Part shown: one piece after another, positions 1 through 6,826 of the stretch
How the letters are laid out: each line of letters opens with the position of its first letter
How positions within the stretch are numbered: position 1 is the first letter of the stretch
DNA from: JAVWHX01 sp036639875
GTDB taxonomy: Bacteria > Bacillota_I > Bacilli_A > Erysipelotrichales > Coprobacillaceae
Reading direction: 5' to 3'
Assembly (NCBI GenBank): GCA_036639875.1
Contig: JAVWHX010000039.1
Location: forward strand, 1 to 22,157
DNA length: 22,157 nt
Position numbers and translations under genes: made by a program
The notes under the pieces: model-generated
What the model was told of the DNA's origin: nothing
The model's database searches: none
Seen by the model: only the letters and a program-made list of their open reading frames with translations

Positions 1-2
1 AT

Positions 3-29
3 ACCTCCCTATCACCGTTTACCATTATA
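3..29 (-). promoter_or_regulatory. Probable divergent promoter and ribosome site for a gene beyond the left edge
   Basis: On the minus strand a perfect TATAAT lies at 29-24 and a GGGAGGT ribosome site at 9-3, so a gene probably starts just outside the window and runs leftward. No good -35 is visible. Between the two, 10-23 reads TATCACCGTTTACC, whose CGTTTACC half matches the operators described elsewhere in this window; the other half does not. The promoter call is an inference from motifs only. Confidence 0.4.
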
Positions 30-105
30 ACAAATTTAAAAAGAAAGAACAGAATGAAATTTGAATGTTTGAATATAATTGAATTATGAATAATATTTAT
101 ATTTA

Positions 106-126
106 TGGTATACTGTTTAAAGGAGG
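106..126 (+). promoter_or_regulatory. ndk promoter (extended -10) with immediate ribosome site
   Basis: An extended -10, TGGTATACT at 106-114, is followed directly by the AGGAGG ribosome site at 121-126 and the ATG at 136. Transcription would start near 121, leaving almost no leader before the Shine-Dalgarno. No convincing -35 sits at the normal spacing; TTGAAT at 79-84 is too far away. Confidence 0.45.
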
Positions 127-135
127 TTATCAACT

Positions 136-612
136 ATGCAAGAAACTTATATGATGTTAAAACCAGATGCTTTTATAAATAATAATGAAGATAATATATT
201 AAAAATGTTAAAAGACAATCATCTTATTATTGCATCAAAACAAAAAATTGAAGTAAATATGGAAATTATGAAATTATTATTAGAGCATTACCAAGGAGTT
301 ATTGACTCAATGGATAAGAGTTTTAACTTTACTGGAAAACTCTTTAATACTTTCTATTATGATGGACCACATTATATCATGCCTATGAAAATTCAATATG
401 ATGGTGAAGAAGATATCATCACATATACGCGTAGATTAGTAGGAAAAACAAATCCTGGTTTGGCTGATCAAGGAACAATTAGAGCAACATTTAGTGATGA
501 TAACTATGATAAAGCCAATGCTGAAATGCGTTTAGTCAATAATGTTATTCATGCGTCTGATTCATTAGAGAGCGCTAAAAGAGAATTAAATATTTGGAAG
601 CAATTCCTATAA
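136..612 (+). CDS. ndk: Nucleoside diphosphate kinase
   Basis: Cytosolic enzyme that transfers the gamma-phosphate of ATP to NDPs through a phospho-histidine, balancing NTP and dNTP pools. The start of the fold carries the expected LKPDA segment (Lys9), and GTIRATF around 113-119 is the nucleotide-contact region. The active-site motif NNVIHASDS places the catalytic His at 139, matching the family pattern NxxH[GA]SD. At 158 residues it is some 10-20 longer than the usual 135-150, with extra sequence in the middle. AGGAGG at 121-126 supports this ATG. It stands alone, closed by a strong hairpin, and has no visible link to the sugar genes next door. Confidence 0.93.
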   Translation: MQETYMMLKPDAFINNNEDNILKMLKDNHLIIASKQKIEVNMEIMKLLLEHYQGVIDSMDKSFNFTGKLFNTFYYDGPHYIMPMKIQYDGEEDIITYTRRLVGKTNPGLADQGTIRATFSDDNYDKANAEMRLVNNVIHASDSLESAKRELNIWKQFL

Positions 613-615
613 CAT

Positions 616-642
616 AAAAGGGGCAAATATATTGCCCCTTTT
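616..642. terminator. Bidirectional rho-independent terminator between ndk and the oxidoreductase operon
   Basis: Perfect 11-bp stem (616-626 with 632-642, core GGGGCAA/TTGCCCC) and a 5-nt loop. It is flanked by A-run and T-run, so it can end transcription of ndk from the left and of the minus-strand oxidoreductase operon from the right. Confidence 0.9.
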
Positions 643-665
643 ATCGTTATTAATTCTATATTGCT

Positions 666-1649
666 TTAATCAGCTGTAAAAACAACTCCAGCAGATTGTC
701 TTGCTTGTGTTGCTATAGTCATAGCAATTAAGCTTTTTTCCATCATTGCATCAGCAGCGTTATAATCTTTATTAGTGAAGATTTTTACAAATTCAACAAA
801 TTCAAAATACATACGATGTGTATCATTTTGTAAATTATACTCTTCTTGTGTTCCATCATTACGAAGTAATGTAAAATCTTTTAAATTATTAACTGGTGTT
901 GTGATATTAATACATCCTTTATCACCTTGGATATTTGTCGATACAGGTGCTTTACAATCTTTAGCACCAATTAAAACTGCTTTAAATGTTCCATAATCTA
1001 AACTAATAATACCTGATGTATCAATTCCTTTTTCGATATTAGCTTGATATTCAACTTTTTGTGGTTTTCCAAATAAAGCTACCATTAAATGAATATTATA
1101 AATATTCAAATCCATAAGAGCCCCACCTGATTTTGTATAATCAAATGCTGGTAAAATATTTCCTTCTTTAAAAGCATTATATCTAGATGAATATTGAGAA
1201 TAATTTGCTGTAATAATTTTTACATTTCCAACTTCACTTAATAATTCTTTAATCTTTAAAGTATTAGGTAAATATTGTGTTGAAATAGCTTCTAATAATA
1301 ATAATTTCTTTTCTTTAGCTAAAGTAGCAAGTTGTTCAAGTTCTTTTACATTTGATGTAAATGGCTTTTCACAAATAACATGTTTATTTGCATTCAATGC
1401 TTGTGTTGCCATTATAAAATGTAAATGATTAGGCACTCCTAGATAGATGACTTCTACTTCTTCATCTTTAAGCATATCTTCATAACATTCATAAGCTTTC
1501 TTCACATTATTTTCTTTAGCCAATTCTTGAACTTTTTCATATTCAGCTGGAATAGATGCTATTGCAGTTAATTCAATACCTTCAACATCATGGATAAAAC
1601 GAAATAAATCATGAACAATCATTCCACATCCAGTAATTCCTAACTTCAT
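666..1649 (-). CDS. Gfo/Idh/MocA-family oxidoreductase (downstream gene of pair)
   Basis: NAD(P)-dependent dehydrogenase of the Gfo/Idh/MocA family, whose members oxidise or reduce sugars, sugar derivatives and inositols; the substrate cannot be read from sequence. The N-terminal Rossmann fold starts MKLGITGCGM, and the family's conserved CEKPF motif is at 93-97 (Lys95). In the C-terminal domain, GGALMDLNIYNIH carries the usual catalytic-region Asp180 and His187. A longer frame reaches 1688, but that would overlap the upstream gene. ATG at 1649-1647 has AGGAGG at 1664-1659 and lies one base past the upstream stop, giving 327 residues, normal for the family. It is co-transcribed with the next oxidoreductase and divergent from an RpiR-type regulator. 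Confidence 0.85.
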   Translation of the reverse strand: MKLGITGCGMIVHDLFRFIHDVEGIELTAIASIPAEYEKVQELAKENNVKKAYECYEDMLKDEEVEVIYLGVPNHLHFIMATQALNANKHVICEKPFTSNVKELEQLATLAKEKKLLLLEAISTQYLPNTLKIKELLSEVGNVKIITANYSQYSSRYNAFKEGNILPAFDYTKSGGALMDLNIYNIHLMVALFGKPQKVEYQANIEKGIDTSGIISLDYGTFKAVLIGAKDCKAPVSTNIQGDKGCINITTPVNNLKDFTLLRNDGTQEEYNLQNDTHRMYFEFVEFVKIFTNKDYNAADAMMEKSLIAMTIATQARQSAGVVFTAD

Positions 1650-1650
1650 C

Positions 1651-2676
1651 TTATTTTGCCTCCTTTGCGACACGTGTACCTTCTTCAATAATCTTTAAGA
1701 CTTCAATAACTTCTTCATCTTTGACAAGTTTGTTTCCATCATTGAAAATCACATCATAAAGATTATCATAAATAATTCCATAATCACCAATTTCAGTTGG
1801 GACTTTCTTTGTAATATCATTTCCTTCATTATCAATATAAGATAAAGTTCCCCATTTATCTTCTGGTAATGGTTCAAAACTAATTTCAATAGGTCCTGGT
1901 TTAGGTTTTAAACCACTTTGATGTCCTAATGAAGGCATTAAGAAACTTCCTTTTTTTCCATGAACTATAAATCTTGGATAATCTAACTTCACATAATAGC
2001 TTGTTTTCACAATAGCTTTCATACCATTTTCATAGAAGAAATCAAAGTCATAATAATCATCAGCTTCCCCAGGATTATCAATACTTCTACAATCACAAAC
2101 TATTCTTTTTGGATTTCCAAATTGACCAATCATTTGATCAATAGGATGAACTGCTAATCCATATAAAATCCCATATCCTTTATGATCCTTAATAGATGGA
2201 CGATAATAGTCATAATGAGATTCAACTTCAACGATATCACCTAAAACTCCAGATTCAATCACTTTACGAACAGTTCTCATATCAGCATCATAACGTCTGT
2301 TTTGATTAGACATAGCGACCAATCCTTTTTCTTTTGCATAAGCAAAGACTTCCTTAGCTTCCTGTGCTGTCATCGCAAATGGTTTTTCACATAAAACATT
2401 CTTTCCATTATCAATGGCTTGCATAGTATAAGAAACATGGAATGCATCTGGCGTATTCACAACAACTAAATTCACTTCTTTATCTTTCATAACTTCTTCA
2501 ATATCACTAGTAAATGTAATATCTGGATACCATGATTCTCTTTCTTCATCACCAACTCTATCTTCTTCTCTACGATAAATATATTTTACCTTGATTGTGT
2601 CTTTTCTTCTTTCTACATATGGCAAATGATAACGACACACACTATTACCAAAACCAATATAAGCAACTACTAACAT
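1651..2676 (-). CDS. Gfo/Idh/MocA-family oxidoreductase, YhhX-like (upstream gene of pair)
   Basis: Second NAD(P)-dependent oxidoreductase of the same family. The start VAYIGFGNSVCRYHLPYV and the segments VEVESHYDYYRP and FIVHGKKGSF closely resemble my recollection of Escherichia coli YhhX, a poorly characterised member. The Rossmann fold occupies about residues 1-120, CEKPF is at 96-100 (Lys98), and LAVHPIDQM supplies the catalytic-region His177. Length 341 is typical. The ribosome site AGGAGG is at 2690-2685. It is the first gene of a two-gene operon whose promoter region carries a cre/LacI-type operator and adjoins the RpiR-type palindrome, so it may answer to both sugar repression and a sugar-phosphate sensor. 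Substrate unknown. Confidence 0.85.
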   Translation of the reverse strand: MLVVAYIGFGNSVCRYHLPYVERRKDTIKVKYIYRREEDRVGDEERESWYPDITFTSDIEEVMKDKEVNLVVVNTPDAFHVSYTMQAIDNGKNVLCEKPFAMTAQEAKEVFAYAKEKGLVAMSNQNRRYDADMRTVRKVIESGVLGDIVEVESHYDYYRPSIKDHKGYGILYGLAVHPIDQMIGQFGNPKRIVCDCRSIDNPGEADDYYDFDFFYENGMKAIVKTSYYVKLDYPRFIVHGKKGSFLMPSLGHQSGLKPKPGPIEISFEPLPEDKWGTLSYIDNEGNDITKKVPTEIGDYGIIYDNLYDVIFNDGNKLVKDEEVIEVLKIIEEGTRVAKEAK

Positions 2677-2717
2677 AATTTCTTCCTCCTTTTGATACTT
2701 CTATTCTAAACTATTCA

Positions 2718-2763
2718 GGTAAACGATTACACACCTATACAATCGAATGAATTTGGATTTCAA
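2718..2763 (-). promoter_or_regulatory. Oxidoreductase operon promoter with cre/LacI-type operator
   Basis: On the minus strand a TTGAAA -35 (2763-2758) and a weak TATAGG -10 (2739-2734) are separated by 18 bp. The operator at 2718-2731 reads TGTAATCGTTTACC on the minus strand, matching the other operators in this window and, except at its last position, the cre consensus TGNAANCGNWNNCA. It covers the expected transcription start, as expected for repression. The operator match is seen; the promoter is a weaker inference. Confidence 0.55.
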
Positions 2764-2775
2764 AAAAATAAAAAC

Positions 2776-2798
2776 TTAATGAAATTCAATTTCATTAA
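2776..2798. promoter_or_regulatory. 23-bp perfect palindrome, probable RpiR-type operator
   Basis: Two 11-bp arms (TTAATGAAATT and its exact reverse complement) flank a single C at 2787. The TGAAA/TTTCA halves are of the type known for MurR/RpiR-family operators. It lies between the divergent oxidoreductase and rpiR-like genes and overlaps the likely -35 of the regulator (-10 TAAAAT at 2813-2818), so autoregulation and control of the divergent pair are both plausible. Confidence 0.6.
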
Positions 2799-2838
2799 AG
2801 ACATATTTCTGTTAAAATAGAAGCAAGGAAGTGATCAT

Positions 2839-3627
2839 ATGATAACAGATTTATTCAAGACTATTCATTTTACTCATCAAGAAAAAACAATTGTTAAATA
2901 TATTCAAGATAATCCTGAAGATATCTTGAATTATAACGCTAAGGAATTATCAAAATTGATTTATGTCAGTTCTCCAACAATTATTAGATTTACACAAAAA
3001 CTAGGCTTTAAAGGATATCAAGATTTTCAGTTATCATATGTGAAAGAGTATATGTTATTGAAGAAAAATCAAACAAAATCACTTAATAAAGAAAGTACAA
3101 TTGAAGATGTTATTATAACAATACCAAATATTTATTCTCAAGTTATTGATGAAACAAAACATATGATTCAAAAATCTGTCTATGTAAGAACAATTAATTA
3201 TATGTTACAAGCTAAACAAATTGATTTTTATGCAAATGATAATAACTATTCTCAAGTTCAATCAGCTTGTTTAAAATTAACATCCTTAGGAATACGTGCT
3301 CAAGCTTATAATACAATTAATCAAAAATATGTAGATTCTTTAAATCCACAAGAGGTTTTATCTTTTGTAGTGAGTCATACTGGTAGAAATAAGACTATCG
3401 TTGATGCTGCCTATGAATTAAGAAAGAAAAGAGTCAGAGTGATTGCGATTACTGGTCCTTTAGATCCAACTTTAAAACTTATTTGTAATGAAAGCCTTTA
3501 TATTTATTCTTCTACTAATGAATCTATAAAAGAAATGTTTTCTTATGGTATATCACTGAACTATATATTAGATATCTTAGTTATGGGTGTTGCGATAAAG
3601 AAAAAAAATAATTCAAAAACTCAATGA
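2839..3627 (+). CDS. MurR/RpiR-family transcriptional regulator (HTH + SIS)
   Basis: DNA-binding regulator that senses a phosphorylated sugar. Residues about 1-75 form the HTH_6-type domain; the helix-turn-helix runs through KELSKLIYVSSPTIIRFTQK, followed by the family's LGFKGYQDF segment. Residues about 100-240 form a SIS domain (SFVVSHTGRNKTIVDAAYELRKK), the usual sugar-phosphate-binding fold. At 262 residues it is slightly short for the family (about 280). The ribosome site is AAGGAAGTGA just before the ATG. It is divergent from the two oxidoreductases and convergent with the eight-gene GH1 operon. The palindrome upstream is its probable operator, so its most likely targets are itself and the oxidoreductase pair. 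The inducer cannot be read from sequence. Confidence 0.85.
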   Translation: MITDLFKTIHFTHQEKTIVKYIQDNPEDILNYNAKELSKLIYVSSPTIIRFTQKLGFKGYQDFQLSYVKEYMLLKKNQTKSLNKESTIEDVIITIPNIYSQVIDETKHMIQKSVYVRTINYMLQAKQIDFYANDNNYSQVQSACLKLTSLGIRAQAYNTINQKYVDSLNPQEVLSFVVSHTGRNKTIVDAAYELRKKRVRVIAITGPLDPTLKLICNESLYIYSSTNESIKEMFSYGISLNYILDILVMGVAIKKKNNSKTQ

Positions 3628-3644
3628 TTACATTGAGCTTTTTT
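3615..3644. terminator. Bidirectional terminator spanning two convergent stop codons
   Basis: Stem CTCAATG (3620-3626) / CATTGAG (3631-3637) with a 4-nt ATTA loop, an A-run on the left and a run of T on the right. The hairpin contains the stop codons of both the rpiR-like gene and the last GH1 gene, which are directly adjacent, so both transcripts end in the same structure. Confidence 0.8.
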
Positions 3645-4986
3645 CTTTTATTAATTTTTTATACCAATCATATGAATCTTTAGGAATTCTTTTTAAAGAA
3701 CCTGTTCCATCATCTTCCCTATCTACATATATAAATCCATAACGTTTTGACATCATGCCTTCTCCTGTCGATACAAGGTCAAATGCAGACCAAGTCAAAT
3801 AACCAATAACATTAACACCATCTTCAATAGCTTTTTCCATTTGTTCAATATGTTGAGCTAAATAATCAATACGATATTGATCATGAATTCTTCCATCTTC
3901 TATTTTATCAAAAGTTCCTAATCCATTTTCAACAATCATAATAGGTACTTCATATCTTTCATACATCTTATTAAGCATAATTCTCATTCCTTGAGGATCA
4001 ATTGTCCAACCAAAAGGCGTTTGTTCTAAACAAGGATTATCCTTAATTCCAGTTGAAGAAGCTAATGATGTTTTATAATAAGATACAGCAATAAAATCTA
4101 AAGTATTTTCTTTTAAGAACATTAAATCTTTATCATTCAATTCAATACCATATTCAGACATTTCTTTCTTAAAATAATATGGATAAATACCTTTCACCAT
4201 AACATCTGTATAACGATTATTACTTCTTTCATCTTTCATCATTTCTTGATAATCTTCTGGTGATGATGTTAATGGATAACAAGGTGTTCCAGCAACCTCG
4301 CAACCAACTTTTAATGTCTTATCCTTAGTATGACATACATTAACCAATATCGCATTCGCAAGCAATTTATAATATGCACAAAGATGTAAAACTTGTTCAC
4401 GATCTTCGCCTGCTTTTAAAACTGCCCCACCTACCATATATAACATATGATTCATAACATTGATTTCACAAAATGATATCCAATATTTCACTCTATCATG
4501 ATATCTGTTAACTATTACTTCAACATATTTCTGATATAAGTCTAATGTTTTACGATTTGTAAATCCATTATACTTTTCTACTACCCATACTGGCATATCA
4601 AAATGTATTGTTGTAATAATAGGTTCAATTCCATGTTTTATTAATTCATCAATCACATTATCATAGAACTGCAATCCTTCTTCATTCACATTATCAGAAT
4701 CATCAAGATATATACGTGACCACAAAACAGAGAATCTTAATGCTTTCAAACCCATATCTGCCATTAATGCAATATCTTCTTTATAATTTTCGTAAAATTC
4801 CACACCCTTTTGTGAAGGATAAAACCCTTCAGGTCTTTTTAAATATTCACTCGGTTGATCTAAAAAAGTTTTGCGTGTATTTCTACCTTGAGGAATCAAA
4901 TCAACAACAGTTTCACTACGTGAAGAATATCCTCCTTCACACTGACCACCACTAATTGAACTTCCCCATAAAAAATTCTTATTCAT
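3628..4986 (-). CDS. GH1 6-phospho-beta-glycosidase (last gene of the eight-gene operon)
   Basis: Retaining glycosidase of family GH1, predicted to cut 6-phosphorylated beta-glycosides delivered by a PTS. The nucleophile is Glu353 (IVENG) and the acid/base is Glu174. Near the C-terminus Ser406, Lys414 and Tyr416 in the SKRYGFIYVD region form the phosphate-binding signature of 6-phospho enzymes, spaced as in E. coli BglA. Oddity: the residue before the acid/base Glu, almost always Asn (NE, contacting the sugar O2), is Cys173 here (WISFCEIN). The conserved His128 of IHFDMP is present. Length 452 fits the family. It may have altered glycone specificity or reduced activity; the fold and catalytic pair argue that it is still an enzyme. 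Confidence 0.88.
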   Translation of the reverse strand: MNKNFLWGSSISGGQCEGGYSSRSETVVDLIPQGRNTRKTFLDQPSEYLKRPEGFYPSQKGVEFYENYKEDIALMADMGLKALRFSVLWSRIYLDDSDNVNEEGLQFYDNVIDELIKHGIEPIITTIHFDMPVWVVEKYNGFTNRKTLDLYQKYVEVIVNRYHDRVKYWISFCEINVMNHMLYMVGGAVLKAGEDREQVLHLCAYYKLLANAILVNVCHTKDKTLKVGCEVAGTPCYPLTSSPEDYQEMMKDERSNNRYTDVMVKGIYPYYFKKEMSEYGIELNDKDLMFLKENTLDFIAVSYYKTSLASSTGIKDNPCLEQTPFGWTIDPQGMRIMLNKMYERYEVPIMIVENGLGTFDKIEDGRIHDQYRIDYLAQHIEQMEKAIEDGVNVIGYLTWSAFDLVSTGEGMMSKRYGFIYVDREDDGTGSLKRIPKDSYDWYKKLIKEKSSM

Positions 4987-4997
4987 TTTATCTCTCC

Positions 4998-5702
4998 TTA
5001 GTATGTAGATTGATTATCCGCTTTTTCATTATTTAAAATATAACTTGTAGAAGAAAAACCAACTCCTGCTCTATCAATACCTAAGTTAATTAATTCAATA
5101 AGTCTTTCTCTTGAACGAATACACCCAGAACCCTTAACCTTAATCTTTCCTCTTGCTTCTTTAACAATTAACTCAATAACATCAAGAGATGCTCCAACAA
5201 TATGATCACCTTTAAAATATCCTGTAGATGTTTTTATAAAATCTGCATGTCCTTCAATACAACAACGTGTTGCTTGAATGATTTCTTCTTTTGTAAGTGC
5301 ATCAGTTTCTACAATGACTTTTAATTCAACTTGATATTGATGACAAAGATCACTCATCTGTCTAATCTCATCAATAACTCTTTCGTATTTTTGACTTTTA
5401 ATAAGTCCATAATTAGCGACCATATCTATTTCAAAAATATCATTCTTATTTAGTATTGCTTTTGCTTGTGCTAGTTTAGATTCAATATGACTTGACCCAA
5501 AAGGAAAATCACAAACAACACATAATTTTGTTTGTGATCCTTTTATACATTCTTTAGCCAAATCAATTGCATCAGGATTCACACAAACACTTTTACAGCC
5601 TTCACGAACGCCAATCATAATTGCATCTTTTAGTTGATCCAATGTAAAACTAGGATCTAAGACTGCATGATCAAGATAACTTGCTAATGTTTGTTTATCC
5701 AT
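4998..5702 (-). CDS. deoC: Deoxyribose-phosphate aldolase family (DeoC/DERA)
   Basis: Class I aldolase; the standard reaction splits 2-deoxyribose 5-phosphate into acetaldehyde and glyceraldehyde 3-phosphate. The Schiff-base lysine is Lys157 in FIKTSTG, with the partner Lys190 (KVKGSG) and Asp93 (EIDMV). Length 234 fits. The phosphate-binding stretch usually reading KASGGIR is KGSGCIR here, so the substrate may differ. It is not next to deoxynucleoside genes but sits between a DUF4867-like gene and a GH1 in a rare-sugar-type operon, 11 bp from the GH1 and 10 bp from its upstream neighbour. A role in cleaving a product of this pathway is more likely than nucleoside salvage, but that is inference from context. 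Confidence 0.85.
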   Translation of the reverse strand: MDKQTLASYLDHAVLDPSFTLDQLKDAIMIGVREGCKSVCVNPDAIDLAKECIKGSQTKLCVVCDFPFGSSHIESKLAQAKAILNKNDIFEIDMVANYGLIKSQKYERVIDEIRQMSDLCHQYQVELKVIVETDALTKEEIIQATRCCIEGHADFIKTSTGYFKGDHIVGASLDVIELIVKEARGKIKVKGSGCIRSRERLIELINLGIDRAGVGFSSTSYILNNEKADNQSTY

Positions 5703-5712
5703 TGTTATATCC

Positions 5713-6363
5713 TCATTTGATTTCTATTTTTATTATTTTTCCTAAAAGTCCTGGATAATCACCAGACTTTATTTTTTCTTTGTTTTCACTATGTGCAATA
5801 AACCATTTGTTCTTTTTCTTTAAAATACCAATAGGTCCATCTTCTAAAAGATCTCCTGTTCCTCGTGATAATAAGCAGACAGTTATAAAACCATCTTGAG
5901 AAACACAACAAGGTGTATAATGTAGTGTTGTACTATAACATTCAACAATTGTTCCTTTTGGTACGTAAAAACATTCACATAACGAACTCTCGTAAGTATT
6001 ATTCTGCATATCCCAGATGTGTCCAACAATCAGAACATAATCAGTGACAGCGATAATTGTTTCGCTGCCCTGATGATATTCAATGCCATTAAGCACTTGG
6101 TTATGACCATATACAAGACCAGCTATAATATCTATATATCCATAAACAGTATGGGAAAGTCTTTGAATAGAAGGGAGTTGTTCAATGGATTGAAGACTTG
6201 GTATATAGCTATTTTCATTTTTGGGAGGTTGAACGCTAGCTGATATATACTCTAATACATCTGAAACATCTTCTTCAATAACTCTTCCATATGTTTTGAA
6301 ACATGCATCATGAATACTTCTTATATTTAATTGTTTATTGATTTTTCTTAAATCATCTAACAT
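5713..6363 (-). CDS. DUF4867-like, cupin-type protein of unknown function
   Basis: I do not recognise a biochemical function. The 216-residue protein looks like the DUF4867 family, found in Bacillota next to sugar isomerase and PTS genes; I give this from memory and it needs a profile search. It has no signal peptide or membrane segment. Residues about 95-185 read like a beta-rich cupin-type core: EYHQGSE, a hydrophobic TDYVLIVGHIWDM, then YVPKGTIVECYSTTLHYTPC. The conserved His/Glu residues (YHQGSE, TLHY) could bind a metal or sugar. It lies 4 bp downstream of the RpiB-family gene, so expression is tightly coupled. A sugar-phosphate isomerase, epimerase or mutarotase role is a reasonable guess only. 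Confidence 0.6.
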   Translation of the reverse strand: MLDDLRKINKQLNIRSIHDACFKTYGRVIEEDVSDVLEYISASVQPPKNENSYIPSLQSIEQLPSIQRLSHTVYGYIDIIAGLVYGHNQVLNGIEYHQGSETIIAVTDYVLIVGHIWDMQNNTYESSLCECFYVPKGTIVECYSTTLHYTPCCVSQDGFITVCLLSRGTGDLLEDGPIGILKKKNKWFIAHSENKEKIKSGDYPGLLGKIIKIEIK

Positions 6364-6367
6364 AGAC

Positions 6368-6817
6368 TTATTTTTGTCTTTCTTCTATTTTCGCTAACAT
6401 ATCGATACGTGTTTGATGACGACCACCTTCAAATTCTGCGCTCAACCATGCATCAACAATCATTTTAGCTAACTCAATACCTACTACCCTTGCACCAAAA
6501 GCTAACATATTTGTATTGTTATGTTGTCTTGATAACATGGCTGAATAAGGTTCGCTACATGTTACACATCTAATGCCATTAACTTTATTAGCAGCTAATG
6601 AAATTCCTACTCCAGTACCACATATAACAATTCCTTTATCTACTTCTTGACTCATAACTGCATTCGCAACTGCTTCTCCAGCTATTGGATAATGAAATCT
6701 ATCTTCACTATCTGTTCCATAATTGATTACTTCATAGCCATACTTATCTTGAATATATTGAGATATAATCTTTTTATATTCGACCGCTACATGGTCATTT
6801 CCTATTCCTATTTTCAT
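6368..6817 (-). CDS. rpiB: RpiB/AlsI-family sugar-phosphate isomerase
   Basis: Aldose-ketose isomerase of the RpiB/LacAB family. Members act on ribose 5-phosphate, allose 6-phosphate or galactose 6-phosphate. Catalytic Cys66 lies in IVICGTGVGIS, with His99 in SRQHNNTN and Asp8-His9 in GNDH; the 149-residue length matches RpiB. As it is a single subunit with Cys66 rather than a LacA/LacB pair, RpiB/AlsI-type chemistry is more likely than galactose 6-phosphate isomerisation. It sits in one operon with an AlsE-like epimerase, which suggests allose 6-phosphate to allulose 6-phosphate conversion, the two being consecutive steps of known D-allose catabolism. Sequence alone cannot separate that from ribose 5-phosphate activity. 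Confidence 0.87.
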   Translation of the reverse strand: MKIGIGNDHVAVEYKKIISQYIQDKYGYEVINYGTDSEDRFHYPIAGEAVANAVMSQEVDKGIVICGTGVGISLAANKVNGIRCVTCSEPYSAMLSRQHNNTNMLAFGARVVGIELAKMIVDAWLSAEFEGGRHQTRIDMLAKIEERQK

Positions 6818-6826
6818 AATAATCTC

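Noticed and set aside
1650..1688. Longer start for the first oxidoreductase, 13 extra codons
   Set aside because: It overlaps the preceding gene, lacks a ribosome site, and the ATG at 1649 has AGGAGG at ideal spacing and begins exactly at the Rossmann fold.
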